From NCBI GenBank assembly GCA_021324635.1, contig JAJPIS010000021.1, positions 1-64,000 on the forward strand: 64,000 nucleotides of DNA, read 5' to 3'. Every line of letters starts with the position of its first letter. The stretch's first letter is position 1. Source of the stretch: Gemmatimonadota bacterium. GTDB taxonomy: Bacteria; Gemmatimonadota; Gemmatimonadetes; Gemmatimonadales; Gemmatimonadaceae. The notes beneath the pieces are model-generated. The model had not been told where the DNA came from. It saw only the letters and a list, made by a program, of their open reading frames with translations, and did not search any database. A program made the position numbers and the translations under genes. Below are positions 51,971 through 61,306 of this stretch, piece by piece.

Positions 51971-53488
51971 ATGGCAGCGGCGGGGACAAGCGGCGCGGGA
52001 GGCGGGGAGCGCCGCCGGCCGGCGCGCGCGGCCGGACTCTGGGACCGGCAGGCCGAACCGCTCGCCGCCCGGATGCGTCCGCGCACGCTCGACGAGCTGG
52101 CCGGGCAGCAGCGATTGCTCGGGCCGGGCACCGCCCTGCGCGCCGAGATCGAGAGTGGCCAGGTGGCGTCGATGCTCTTCTGGGGGCCGCCGGGCAGCGG
52201 CAAGACGACGATCGGCCGCCTCGTGGCTCACTACACGGATCGCGAGTTCGTGCCGTTCTCGGCCGTCACCGAGGGGGTGCCGCGCGTCCGGGCGATCGTC
52301 GCCGAAGCCGACGAGCGACTCGCGGCCGGCCGCGGAACGGTCCTGTTCGTCGATGAGATCCACCGCTTCAACCGCGCGCAACAGGACGCCTTCCTGCCCT
52401 TTGTCGAGAGTGGCACGATCACCCTCATCGGCGCGACGACCGAGAATCCGTCGTTCGAGATCACGGGCGCGCTGCTCTCGCGCCTCCGGGTCTTCGTCCT
52501 GGAGCCGTTGTCATCGGCCGACCTCGAGCTGGTCGTGCGGCGAGCGTTGGCGGATCCCGACCGCGGGCTCGGGCAGTTGGCCCTGTCGCTCGAGCCGGAC
52601 GCGCTCGGCCTCATCGTGACGCAGGCCGATGGCGACGCCCGGCGCGCGCTCACGGCGCTCGAGGCCGCGGCAGCGACCGTCGTCCGGCAGGGCGAGACGA
52701 CGATCTCGGCCGCCACGGTGCGCAACGCCCTTCAGGCGCGCACTCTGCGCTACGACAAGTCGGGCGAGGAGCACTACAACCTGATCTCGGCATATCACAA
52801 GGCGCTCCGCGGCAGCGATGCGCAGGGGGCGCTGTACTGGCTGGCACGCATGATCGAAAGCGGTGAGGATCCGATGTACGTCGCCCGCCGGACCGTGCGG
52901 TTCGCGGCGGAAGACATCGGTCTGGCCGATCCCGACGCGCTGCGTGTGGCGCTCGCGGCGCGCGATGCGTACCACTTCCTCGGCTCGCCGGAAGGGGAGC
53001 TCGCGATCGCCGAGGCGGCGGTCTATCTGGCGACCGCCCCGAAGTCCAATTCCGTCTATCGCGCGTGGAGCGCCGCGCTCGAGCTCGCGCGTGCGACGCC
53101 GGCTGCGCCGGTGCCGATGCACCTCCGGAACGCGCCGACGCGGCTCATGAAGGAGCTGGGCTACGGCCGCGGCTATCAATATGCGCACGCCGTTCCGGAA
53201 GCGTACATTCCCCAGGAGTATCTCCCGGAGGATGCCGCCGGCCGCATCCTGTACGAGCCCGGACCGTTCGGGTTCGAGAAGGAGATCGCCAAGCGTCTCG
53301 CATGGTGGGACGACCTGCGGCAGCGCCTGGAGGGTGGCGAGCGCGTGGGGCCTCCCGTCGGTGGGCCGGACGAGGGGAACGAGGCGCCGGGATCACCCGA
53401 GCGGGAGCGGCGGCGCGGTCCGGATGCGGGTGAGAGCGGCCGAGCGAGTGAACAGGGCGGCGCGGAGGACAGGGATGCAGATGCCTGA
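51971..53488 (+). CDS. rarA: Replication-associated recombination protein A (RarA/MgsA AAA ATPase)
   Basis: The 505-residue clamp-loader-like AAA+ ATPase has Walker A GPPGSGKT at 72-79, Walker B VLFVDEIHRFNRAQQDAFLP, and the sensor region LIGATTENPSFEITGALLSR. The tetramer domain includes YHFLGSPEGELAIAEAAVYL and KSNSVYRAWSAALE. It acts at stalled forks with SSB. The last 60 residues form a charged, low-complexity tail beyond the family end. ATG 51971 starts with a Gly/Ala-rich lead. The 3' end overlaps the next gene by 14 nt. Confidence 0.94.
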   Translation: MAAAGTSGAGGGERRRPARAAGLWDRQAEPLAARMRPRTLDELAGQQRLLGPGTALRAEIESGQVASMLFWGPPGSGKTTIGRLVAHYTDREFVPFSAVTEGVPRVRAIVAEADERLAAGRGTVLFVDEIHRFNRAQQDAFLPFVESGTITLIGATTENPSFEITGALLSRLRVFVLEPLSSADLELVVRRALADPDRGLGQLALSLEPDALGLIVTQADGDARRALTALEAAAATVVRQGETTISAATVRNALQARTLRYDKSGEEHYNLISAYHKALRGSDAQGALYWLARMIESGEDPMYVARRTVRFAAEDIGLADPDALRVALAARDAYHFLGSPEGELAIAEAAVYLATAPKSNSVYRAWSAALELARATPAAPVPMHLRNAPTRLMKELGYGRGYQYAHAVPEAYIPQEYLPEDAAGRILYEPGPFGFEKEIAKRLAWWDDLRQRLEGGERVGPPVGGPDEGNEAPGSPERERRRGPDAGESGRASEQGGAEDRDADA

Positions 53489-54008
53489 CGGTAGCGCTCG
53501 AGCGTTGTGGCGTGGCCCGCGACCGGGTCGCGGCGTCTGGACGGCGGTGCTGCTGGGGCTCACGATGGTCGTCGGGGCGGCCGCATGTCGCACGACCGCG
53601 GAGGAAGTGGCCTTTCGCGAGCCGATGGTCACCCTGAGAGACGTCCGGCTGCGCGGGGTGGGGCTCAACGGCGGCTCGATCGACATCGTGGTCAACGTCA
53701 CGAACCTCAACCACTTTCCCCTCGCCGTGCGGGCACTCACCTATCAGTTGGCGGTGGACAGCGTCCGGTTTGGCCAGGGCTCGACCGACCAGGCGTTCAC
53801 CGTGCCGCCCCGCGACTCGGCGAACGCGACCCTGCCGTTGACCTTCTCGTATGCGGGGATCGGCCAGGCCGGGCGCGACCTGATGGGGACCGGCACCGTC
53901 ACCTACCACGTGCTCGGGTCGATCACCGTGAACACGGACGTCGGGGAGTTCACCCGCCCCTTCGACCGGACGGCGCGCCTGGCATCGCTCAACATCGGAA
54001 CCCACTGA
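53475..54008 (+). CDS. Lipoprotein with LEA type-2/WHy-like domain
   Basis: The 177-residue product has an N-terminal signal and lipobox (VVGAAAC, about residue 38). The remaining part looks like a WHy or LEA14 domain: MVTLRDVRLRGVGLNGGSID, VNVTNLNHFPLAVRALTYQL and TYHVLGSITVNT. Such domains occur in stress- and desiccation-related proteins and in bacterial envelope lipoproteins, where the role is unclear. ATG 53475 overlaps rarA by 14 nt. Its stop region contains the GAGGG that may serve hflX. Confidence 0.82.
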   Translation: MQMPDGSARALWRGPRPGRGVWTAVLLGLTMVVGAAACRTTAEEVAFREPMVTLRDVRLRGVGLNGGSIDIVVNVTNLNHFPLAVRALTYQLAVDSVRFGQGSTDQAFTVPPRDSANATLPLTFSYAGIGQAGRDLMGTGTVTYHVLGSITVNTDVGEFTRPFDRTARLASLNIGTH

Positions 54009-54018
54009 GGGCGACCAT

Positions 54019-55338
54019 ATCTCGCGTGCAACGATCTCGCTGACCCCGCCGACCGAGCGGGCGGTCCTCGTCGGGGCGCCGCTCAAGCGGACGACGGAGC
54101 GGCACCAGATCGAGGAACATCTGGGGGAATTGGCCCGCCTCGCGGACACGGCGGGCGCGACCGTCGTCGGTGAGGTCACGCAACGCCTCGAGCGGCCGCA
54201 CCCGGCGACCTACCTCGGCAAGGGAAAGATCGAGGAGCTCCGCCAGCGGGTCGAAGGGGACGATGCGAGCGTCGTGATCTTCGACGACGAGCTGACACCG
54301 GCGCAGGGAAAGAACATCGAGGACGCGACGGGGCGACGGGTGATCGACCGCGCGGAGCTGATTCTCGACATCTTCGCGACCCGCGCCCGGACGAGCGAAG
54401 CGCGGCTCCAGGTGGAGTTGGCCCAACTCGAGTACATGCTGCCCCGCCTGACCCGCATGTGGGCGCACCTGGGCCGCGAACGGGGTGGCATCGGCATGCG
54501 AGGACCGGGCGAGACCCAGCTCGAGACCGACCGCCGGCTGATCGGCCGCCGGATCAAGCTCCTGCGAGACCGGCTGGTCGAAGTGGGACGGGCGCGGGCC
54601 GTCCAGCGACATGGCCGCCAGGGCGCCTTTCGCGTGGCGCTCGTCGGATACACCAACGCGGGTAAATCGTCCATTCTGCGCGGGCTCTCCGGGGCCGGCG
54701 ACATCGTGGTCGAGGACCGGCTGTTCGCGACGTTGGATCCGCTGACGCGGGACATCGACGTCGGGGGGGCAGGCGGGGGCGGGCGGATCCTCCTCACCGA
54801 CACCGTCGGATTCATCCGGAAGCTCCCGCACCACCTCGTCGCATCGTTCCGCGCCACCCTCGAGGAAGTCACGGAGGCCGATCTGCTGCTGCACGTCATC
54901 GACGCGAGTCATCCGGCGTGGGACGAACAGCGGGCCGTGGTCGAGGACGTGCTCGACGAGCTGGGTGCGTCCCGTCGGCCCCTGCGCCATGTGTTCAACA
55001 AGATCGATCGACTCTCCCCCGTGGATGTGGACGCGTTGCGCGAGCGGGCCGCGAATCTGATGCCGGACGCCGTCTTCGCGTCGGCGATCACGACGGATGG
55101 CCTCGCGCCCCTGCGCGCGGCGCTGCTGGCGTCCCGCCGCGCCCTGCGGCCGCTCGCGACCGTTCGACTCCCGGCCGCGGCCGGCAAGCTGCTCGCGACG
55201 CTGCACCGGGAAGGCGAGGTCGCCGCGGTGTTCAGCGAAGGGGCGACGCTCGTCGTCCGGGCCCGCATCGACGACGCCCTGGTCGCGCGGCTGCGCCAGC
55301 ACGGGGCGACGGTGGTGATGGACACTGGCAGGGTGTAA
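54019..55338 (+). CDS. hflX: GTPase HflX with an unusual start
   Basis: The frame encodes a complete HflX, a ribosome-splitting GTPase. The N-terminal ribosome-binding domain starts about residue 12 (ERAVLVGAPLKRT), and RGGIGMRGPGETQLETDRRL follows. G1 is GYTNAGKS at about 210-217, and G3 is in LLTDTVGFIRKLPHHLVASF. A G4 NKID occurs in HVFNKIDRLSP. The first ATG, GTG or TTG in frame is TTG 54130, which would remove about 37 residues including conserved ones. The open frame starts after TGA near 53932 and has no standard start before 54130. I chose ATC 54019 because GAGGG (54007-54011) sits 7 nt upstream. Confidence 0.85.
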   Translation: MSRATISLTPPTERAVLVGAPLKRTTERHQIEEHLGELARLADTAGATVVGEVTQRLERPHPATYLGKGKIEELRQRVEGDDASVVIFDDELTPAQGKNIEDATGRRVIDRAELILDIFATRARTSEARLQVELAQLEYMLPRLTRMWAHLGRERGGIGMRGPGETQLETDRRLIGRRIKLLRDRLVEVGRARAVQRHGRQGAFRVALVGYTNAGKSSILRGLSGAGDIVVEDRLFATLDPLTRDIDVGGAGGGGRILLTDTVGFIRKLPHHLVASFRATLEEVTEADLLLHVIDASHPAWDEQRAVVEDVLDELGASRRPLRHVFNKIDRLSPVDVDALRERAANLMPDAVFASAITTDGLAPLRAALLASRRALRPLATVRLPAAAGKLLATLHREGEVAAVFSEGATLVVRARIDDALVARLRQHGATVVMDTGRV

Positions 55339-57066
55339 ATGACCGGCGCGACCGGCCTGCCGACCCTGCTGTCCAGCACGTCCGGGAGCGCGGGGAACGC
55401 CCTCCGCGCGACGGTCGCGGTCTACGCCGCCGCATTCGCCCTCGCGACCATCTCGTCCCTGATCTTCACCTACGCGGTCCGCGCACGGGCGCAGGGCGCC
55501 GGCCTCTTCGACCGCAGCGACGCTCGCAAGCTGCACGAGCGCGACGTGCCGCGCGTCGGCGGCGTCGGGATCGTGCTGGCGGTCGTGGTGGCCGGCGCCA
55601 TCATCATCGGACTGTTCGGCCCGCGCCAGATGACGGCCGGCACGCGCGGACTCCTCGTCGTCCTCGCCGGCGGCCTCGCGATTCACCTGGTCGGTCTCTA
55701 CGACGACCTGTATCAGCTCGCGGCCCGATGGAAGCTGCTGACGCAGGTCGTGATCGCCATCCTCGTGTTCGCGGCCGGCGTGCGGATGACGACGCTGTCC
55801 CTGCCGTTCCTGCGGATCATCGAGCTGGGGCCAGTAGCGGGGCTCGTGCTGACGGTGGTCTGGTTCGTCGGAATCACCAACGCCTTCAACCTGATCGACG
55901 GGCTGGATGGCCTCGCGGCCGGGGCGGCGCTGTTCGCCCTGACGACCATGTTCGTCGTGGCGATCGTGAACGGCCGCTATGGGGCGGCGCTCGCGACGCT
56001 CACGCTCGCCGGCGCCGTGCTCGGGTTTCTGTACTACAACTTCTACCCGGCGACGATCTTTCTCGGCGACTCCGGCAGCCTGTTCCTCGGCTTCATGCTC
56101 GCCGGGATCGGTGTCCTGAGTGCGCAGAAGTCGCCGACCGTGGTCGCGGTCGCGATCCCTGTGGTATCGCTCGGCCTCCCCGTGCTCGACACCGCGCTGG
56201 CGATCGTCCGCCGGTTCCTGCGTCGGCAGCCGATCTTCGCCGCCGATCGCGGGCACATTCACCACCGCCTGCTCGGCCGCGGGTACTCGCCGCGCACGGT
56301 CGTGATGGTGCTCTACGGCGCCTGTGCGCTGCTCGCGCTCGCCGGGATGCTCCTGGTCAACGACGGTGGGCAGGTCGCTCTCGTGCTGGTCACGATCGGG
56401 CTCGGTGTCGGGTTCACGATCCAGCGGCTGCGGATCTACGAGCTGGAGGAGTTCGGCCGACTGCTGAAGCGCGGGGTGCGCCAGCGCCACTCGATCGCCC
56501 GCGGCGTGCGCCTCCGCGAAGCCAGCGCCCGGCTCTCTGGGCTCGGTGAGCTGTCCGCGGTGTTCGCGTCGTTGGGAGAGGTGTTCGCGGCCGACGGATG
56601 CCGGCGCGCCGAGGTCCGCCTGGCAGTGCAATTCCTGGGAGCCCGGCGCGCCGGCGTCGCGCTGCCGGTCCCCCCGGCCCGCCCCGCGCGGCGCGCGGAC
56701 GACGAGGTGGTCGTCTGGGCCTGGGAGCCGGCCGAGGATCTCGAGGAGCGGAGTTCCTGGTGGCACGTGTCGGTCCCGCTGCTCGACGGACACGGCGCAC
56801 GGTTCGGCTCCCTTCTCTTCTGGCAGACGCGTGAGGCGATCGACGCGCCGTTCCTCCACTTCCATCTCGTGGCCGGCGAGCTTCGTGAGCGGGTCGAGGC
56901 CAAGCTGCTCGCGCTCTGGCCGGTCGATGGAGCGGCGGGGGCCGAGGATGATGTCGCGGACTCGGGACCTGCCGGCGCGCGAGGTGCGACGGGGGCGGGC
57001 GGCGGGCGTGTCGGTGCGAGGGGGTGGATGCCCGGCGGATCGGGGTCCGCGGTCCCGGCGACCTGA
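55339..57066 (+). CDS. Polyprenyl-phosphate sugar-1-phosphate transferase (WecA/MraY family) with C-terminal extension
   Basis: The 575-residue protein has about ten membrane helices over residues 25-360. The family catalytic motifs are GLYDDLYQL (Asp122-Asp123), NAFNLIDGLDGLAAG (181-195), FLGDSGSLFLG (241-251) and GHIHHRLL (305-312). It would transfer a sugar phosphate from a UDP-sugar to undecaprenyl phosphate to start a glycan. Residues about 365-560 form a soluble extension. It contains FGRLLKRGVRQRHSIARGVR, and it ends with strands that look GAF-like. The substrate is not readable. ATG 55339 directly follows hflX. It heads the polysaccharide cluster. Confidence 0.9.
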   Translation: MTGATGLPTLLSSTSGSAGNALRATVAVYAAAFALATISSLIFTYAVRARAQGAGLFDRSDARKLHERDVPRVGGVGIVLAVVVAGAIIIGLFGPRQMTAGTRGLLVVLAGGLAIHLVGLYDDLYQLAARWKLLTQVVIAILVFAAGVRMTTLSLPFLRIIELGPVAGLVLTVVWFVGITNAFNLIDGLDGLAAGAALFALTTMFVVAIVNGRYGAALATLTLAGAVLGFLYYNFYPATIFLGDSGSLFLGFMLAGIGVLSAQKSPTVVAVAIPVVSLGLPVLDTALAIVRRFLRRQPIFAADRGHIHHRLLGRGYSPRTVVMVLYGACALLALAGMLLVNDGGQVALVLVTIGLGVGFTIQRLRIYELEEFGRLLKRGVRQRHSIARGVRLREASARLSGLGELSAVFASLGEVFAADGCRRAEVRLAVQFLGARRAGVALPVPPARPARRADDEVVVWAWEPAEDLEERSSWWHVSVPLLDGHGARFGSLLFWQTREAIDAPFLHFHLVAGELRERVEAKLLALWPVDGAAGAEDDVADSGPAGARGATGAGGGRVGARGWMPGGSGSAVPAT

Positions 57067-57067
57067 G

Positions 57068-57985
57068 ATGGCGCTCGCGCTCGAGTCCGCCGCCGCACCG
57101 GTCGTGGACGGACTCCGCCCGCCGACCGAGGCCCGTGGTCCGCACGACGCGGGAGCGGCCGTCGACCGGCCGGCGCTCGTCATCACCGCCGGCGGTCGGC
57201 TGCCGCGCATCGGGTGGCGCGAGCTCAGGGACTATCGGACGCTCCTGTATTTCCTGGTCTGGCGCGATCTCCGGGTGCGGTACACGCAAACGGTTCTTGG
57301 CGTGGGGTGGGCCGTGCTTCAGCCGGTCCTTGGCACGGTCGTGTTCACGCTCATCTTCGGTCGGATCGTGCACGTGCCGACGGACGGCGTGCCGTACGCC
57401 GCATTCGCGCTCGCCGCGCTCGTGCCGTGGACGTACGTGTCGGCGTCGGTGTCGGCGGCCGGAACGAGCCTCCTCAACAGCTCGACGCTGATCACCAAGG
57501 TCTACTTCCCGCGCCTGACGATCCCGCTCGCCCCGGTGGTCGGCAGCGGCGTGGATCTCACGATCGGGTTGGCGCTGCTCGCCGGTGCGCTTCCCCTGCT
57601 CGGCGTCGTGCCCGGCGCTGTCGCGGTCGTCGCCGTCCCCGCGTCGATCGTCGCCTTCGCGGTCACCGCCGCCGGCGTCGGATGCTGGACGGCCGCGCTG
57701 AGCGTCCAGTTTCGCGATGTGAAGCATCTGCTGCCATTCGCCACGACGATGTGGATGTACGCGTCACCGATCGTCTACCCGGCGAGTCGCGTCCCGGCGC
57801 GGTTCGCGATCTGGTACGGGCTCAACCCGCTCGCGGGCACGATCGAGGGGTTCCGGGCGGCGCTGACCGGACGACCCGTCGCCTGGGAGGCGTGGCTCGA
57901 GTCCGCGGCCGTCGGGGTCCTCCTGTTCGTCACCGGTGCCCTCTACTTCCGGCGAACCGAGCGGGTGTTCGCGGATGTCGTCTGA
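57068..57985 (+). CDS. ABC-2 type polysaccharide export permease (Wzm/TagG)
   Basis: The 305-residue protein has a hydrophilic N-terminus of about 50 residues, then RTLLYFLVWRDLRVRYTQTV and six membrane helices. The pattern NSSTLITKVYFPRLTIPL and AALSVQFRDVKHLLPF is typical of O-antigen or teichoic acid exporters. With the ATPase that follows it would flip a lipid-linked glycan. ATG 57068 lies 1 nt after the preceding stop. Confidence 0.92.
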   Translation: MALALESAAAPVVDGLRPPTEARGPHDAGAAVDRPALVITAGGRLPRIGWRELRDYRTLLYFLVWRDLRVRYTQTVLGVGWAVLQPVLGTVVFTLIFGRIVHVPTDGVPYAAFALAALVPWTYVSASVSAAGTSLLNSSTLITKVYFPRLTIPLAPVVGSGVDLTIGLALLAGALPLLGVVPGAVAVVAVPASIVAFAVTAAGVGCWTAALSVQFRDVKHLLPFATTMWMYASPIVYPASRVPARFAIWYGLNPLAGTIEGFRAALTGRPVAWEAWLESAAVGVLLFVTGALYFRRTERVFADVV

Positions 57986-58000
57986 CGTGGACGCGCCGCG

Positions 58001-59305
58001 GTGAGCGCGTGGGCGGTCGAGGCCACGGGCCTCGGGAAACGGTACCGCATCGGCAGCCGCTCGGCACGGGCGGACTCCCTCCGCGACCTGGTCGGCAACG
58101 CCCTGCGAGCTCCCGTCGCGAACTTCCGCCGGGTCCGGCGGCTGACCGAGTTCGCCGACTCCGGCGACGCGGCGGACGTCGTCTGGGCGCTGCGGGACGT
58201 CTCCTTTCGGGTGGCGCACGGTGAGGTCCTCGGCATCGTCGGCCGGAATGGCGCGGGGAAGAGCACGCTGCTCAAGGTGCTCTCGCGCATCACGGAACCG
58301 ACCACCGGTCGCGCCGTCCTTCGCGGGCGCGTCGGCTCGCTGCTCGAGGTCGGCACGGGCTTCCACCCGGATCTGACCGGCCGCGAGAATGTCTTTCTCA
58401 ACGGCGCGATCCTCGGCATGGACCGGCGCCACGTCGACCGATCCTTCGACGCCATCGTCGCCTTCGCCGGCGTCGAGCGATTCATCGACACGCCCGTCAA
58501 GCGATACTCGAGCGGGATGTACCTGCGCCTGGCGTTCGCCGTGGCCGCGCATCTCGAGCCGGAGATCCTGATCGTCGACGAGGTGCTGGCGGTCGGCGAT
58601 GCGCAGTTCCAGAAGAAGTGTCTCGGAAAGATGCGGACGGTGAGTGAGGAAGGGCGGACGGTGATCTTCGTCAGCCACAACCTCGCGGCGGTGCGGACGC
58701 TCTGCACGCGGGCGCTCCTGATCGACGGTGGCCGGATCACGGTCGACGAGGCGGCGGCGGCCGTCGTGGCGCGGTACTCGGCCGCGATGAGCGAGCAGGT
58801 GCTGGCGCGGAGCTGGCCGGATCCGGATACGGCGCCGCAGAACGGGGCGTTCCGGCTGGACCGGGTGGCCGTCGTGTCGGCGGACCACGGTCCGCTGGAT
58901 GAGATCACGACCGACACCCCGTTCCGGATCGACATCGATTTCACGACCAAGCGCGCGGGCGTTCCCGCCGGGCTCACGGTGTATCTGTTCGACGCCGAGA
59001 ACGCCTGCGTGCTCACGAGCGTCAACAACCGCGAGCCGCACTGGTACGGCAAGCCGATGCCGGCCGGGCGATTCCGGGCGTCCTGTCATGTGCCGGGCCG
59101 CCTCTTCAACGCCGGCATCTTCTCGATCTCGATCAACATGTTCGGCGCGAGCTTCACCGACAACCACCAGATCAACGACGTGCTTCGCCTGGAGATCGCC
59201 GACGGGTCCGCGCTTCGCAACGACTACTTCGGGCCCTTCTTTGGTCCCATGCGCCCCGATTGGCGGTGGACCACTGTGCCCCGGGAGGCCCCGGATGGCC
59301 GCTGA
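58001..59305 (+). CDS. ABC polysaccharide exporter ATPase (Wzt) with C-terminal sugar-binding domain
   Basis: The 434-residue subunit has Walker A GRNGAGKST at 81-89, the C-loop YSSGM at 169-173 and Walker B ILIVDEVLAVGD at 189-200. The Wzt-type VGSLLEVGTGFHPDLTGREN at 111-130 is also present. Residues about 265-430 form a beta-rich domain of Wzt-C type, which in E. coli recognises the modified glycan end. Its presence suggests that export requires a terminal cap. GTG 58001 is used. The end overlaps the GT2 gene by 11 nt. Confidence 0.92.
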   Translation: MSAWAVEATGLGKRYRIGSRSARADSLRDLVGNALRAPVANFRRVRRLTEFADSGDAADVVWALRDVSFRVAHGEVLGIVGRNGAGKSTLLKVLSRITEPTTGRAVLRGRVGSLLEVGTGFHPDLTGRENVFLNGAILGMDRRHVDRSFDAIVAFAGVERFIDTPVKRYSSGMYLRLAFAVAAHLEPEILIVDEVLAVGDAQFQKKCLGKMRTVSEEGRTVIFVSHNLAAVRTLCTRALLIDGGRITVDEAAAAVVARYSAAMSEQVLARSWPDPDTAPQNGAFRLDRVAVVSADHGPLDEITTDTPFRIDIDFTTKRAGVPAGLTVYLFDAENACVLTSVNNREPHWYGKPMPAGRFRASCHVPGRLFNAGIFSISINMFGASFTDNHQINDVLRLEIADGSALRNDYFGPFFGPMRPDWRWTTVPREAPDGR

Positions 59306-60320
59306 GGCCACTGCGCTCACCTGTGCGGTCATCGTGCTCAACTGGAACGGGCGGGCCCATCTGGAGGCGCTGCTGCCGAGTCTCTACGCGGCGCGCGCGC
59401 GGTGGGAGGCCGGACGCGCCGGGCGCACGCTGCCGATCGTCATCGTGGACAATCGGAGCACCGCAGGCGACGTCGACTGGCTGCACGCCCACCACCCCGA
59501 CGTCGAAGTCGTGATCGCCCGGGCGAACGATTTTCTCTTTTCACTCAACCCGGCCGTCGCCGCTCGCACCGAGGATGTGGTCGTCATCCTCAACAACGAC
59601 ATGCGTGTCGACCCGGACTTCCTCGAGCCGCTGGTGACGCACTTCGCGGACCCCGCAGTCTTCGCGGTCGCGGCCGACGTCATGAACTGGGAAGGCACGG
59701 AACGGCAGCTCGGGCGGCGACTCGTGCGCTTCGAGCGCTTCTGGTGCTACCACTGGTTCGATCGGGCCGTCGACGCGACGTGCTATACCGCCGAGGCCGG
59801 CGGCGGGTGCTCGGCGTACCGCCGGGCGTATTTCACCGCTCTGGGCGGGTTCGATCCGCTCTACCGGCCGGCGTACTGGGAGGACTTCGACCTGACCTAC
59901 CGCGCCTGGATGCGCGGGTGGCCGTCGATGCTCGAGCCACGGAGCACCATCTATCACCGGGGCAGCGCGACCATGACGACCACCATTCCCGAGGGTCGCC
60001 TCGGCCGCATCATGGCCCGCAACCAGTTCCTCTTCATCGTGAGCAATGTGGGAGACTGGCGATTCCTCGTCGGCATGCTCGCGTTCTGGCCCTATCGCCT
60101 GCTTCTCCATGCGTCGCGCGGCAACTGGTCGCTCGTCCTGGGCCAGCTCGCATCCGTGCCACGCCTGGCGGCCGCCCTCCGCCGCCGGGGGCGCCGAAAC
60201 CCGGTGTTGACCTCGGCCGGTATCGCTCGCGCGGTTCGTCGGAGCGTCGGCGGAGCGGGACACACGGAGCACGCCGGTGACGTGTTGGCGGGCTCGGCGC
60301 CCGTCGGGGTGGGCGCATGA
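59295..60320 (+). CDS. GT2-family glycosyltransferase
   Basis: The 341-residue protein has a GT-A fold. CAVIVLNWNGRAHLEALLPS opens it, IVIVDNRSTAGDV follows at about 48-60, and the metal-associated acid run is LNNDMRVDPDF at 99-109. YWEDFDLTYRAWMRGW supplies the ED motif. It probably adds a sugar to the growing glycan, and the donor is unknown. A hydrophobic segment near 260-285 may hold it at the membrane. ATG 59295 overlaps the Wzt-type gene, and its end overlaps the next gene by 4 nt. Confidence 0.9.
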   Translation: MAAEATALTCAVIVLNWNGRAHLEALLPSLYAARARWEAGRAGRTLPIVIVDNRSTAGDVDWLHAHHPDVEVVIARANDFLFSLNPAVAARTEDVVVILNNDMRVDPDFLEPLVTHFADPAVFAVAADVMNWEGTERQLGRRLVRFERFWCYHWFDRAVDATCYTAEAGGGCSAYRRAYFTALGGFDPLYRPAYWEDFDLTYRAWMRGWPSMLEPRSTIYHRGSATMTTTIPEGRLGRIMARNQFLFIVSNVGDWRFLVGMLAFWPYRLLLHASRGNWSLVLGQLASVPRLAAALRRRGRRNPVLTSAGIARAVRRSVGGAGHTEHAGDVLAGSAPVGVGA

Positions 60321-61303
60321 CCGCCATCCGCGATCGGACGATCCTCATTACCGGCGGCACGGGCTCCTTCGGGAACCGGGTGGCGACGCATCTGGCGTCG
60401 CTCAACCCGAAGCGCATCATCGTGTACAGCCGAGACGAGAAGAAGCAGTGGGAGATGCAGCATCGGTTCCCCGACTTCGACTATGTCATCGGTGACGTGC
60501 GCGACCCCGCCCGCCTCGCGGATGTCATGCGCGGCGTCGACCTGGTCTTCCACGCGGCGGCGCTGAAGCAGGTGCCCTCGTGTGAGGCGTACCCGTACGA
60601 GGCCTTTCAGACGAACACGATCGGGTCGCAGAATGTGTGCGATGCGGCGCTCCGCGCCGGTGTGGGAACCGTCGTCGCCCTGAGCACCGACAAGGCGGTC
60701 AAGCCCGTCAACGCGATGGGGATGTCGAAGGCCATGATGGAGAAGATCGTCTGCTCCAAGAACCAGATGCCGCTGGAGACCCGGTTCTGCTGCGTCCGCT
60801 ACGGCAATGTCATGGGGAGTCGTGGGTCGGTGATCCCGCTCTTCCGCAAGCAGATCGAGGCCGGCGGCCCCGTGACGCTCACCGTGGGTCAGATGACCCG
60901 GTTCCTCATGACCCTGGACGAGTCGGTCGACCTCGTCGTGCACGCCATGACGCACGCGACCGGTGGCGAGGTGTTCGTGCGCAAGGCGCCGGCGGCGACG
61001 GTGGCGGACCTGGCGCGGGCGCTGATCGTGAAGTACGGGGGCGGCGCCGAGATCCCGGTGCGCACGATCGGCATCCGCCCGGGGGAGAAGGTCGACGAGG
61101 TGCTCGTGAACGAGTACGAGATCCAGCGGGCGCTCGAGACGGACGACTACTTCACGATCTACCCGGAGTACCGGGTGCCCGCGGTGACCTGTCGATATCC
61201 GGTCGGCTACGAGTACACGTCGGCGAACACTCGGCGGGTCAGCGGGCCGGAGGAGATCGGCGCGCTGCTGGATCGCGTCGGCCTGGTCGAGTACTACATC
61301 TGA
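60317..61303 (+). CDS. UDP-GlcNAc 4,6-dehydratase/5-epimerase type SDR (CapE/FnlA/WbjB)
   Basis: The 328-residue enzyme has the NADP motif ITGGTGSFGN at 11-20 and the catalytic run LSTDKAVKPVNAMGMSK at 122-138. The expected catalytic Tyr is replaced by Met134 (Met-x3-Lys138). A Met at this position is the mark I know for the CapE/FnlA clade. ALKQVPSCEAYPYEAFQTN also fits. This family converts UDP-GlcNAc to a 6-deoxy-4-keto sugar, the first step to N-acetylfucosamine. ATG 60317 overlaps the GT2 gene by 4 nt. The RmlD-like gene follows after 3 bp. Confidence 0.9.
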   Translation: MTAIRDRTILITGGTGSFGNRVATHLASLNPKRIIVYSRDEKKQWEMQHRFPDFDYVIGDVRDPARLADVMRGVDLVFHAAALKQVPSCEAYPYEAFQTNTIGSQNVCDAALRAGVGTVVALSTDKAVKPVNAMGMSKAMMEKIVCSKNQMPLETRFCCVRYGNVMGSRGSVIPLFRKQIEAGGPVTLTVGQMTRFLMTLDESVDLVVHAMTHATGGEVFVRKAPAATVADLARALIVKYGGGAEIPVRTIGIRPGEKVDEVLVNEYEIQRALETDDYFTIYPEYRVPAVTCRYPVGYEYTSANTRRVSGPEEIGALLDRVGLVEYYI

Positions 61304-61306
61304 CCG

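Noticed and set aside
53989-57210. A 1073-residue reverse frame over hflX and the WecA-type gene
   Set aside because: It is antisense to two genes with clear catalytic motifs, and its own translation is charged, repetitive and domain-free.
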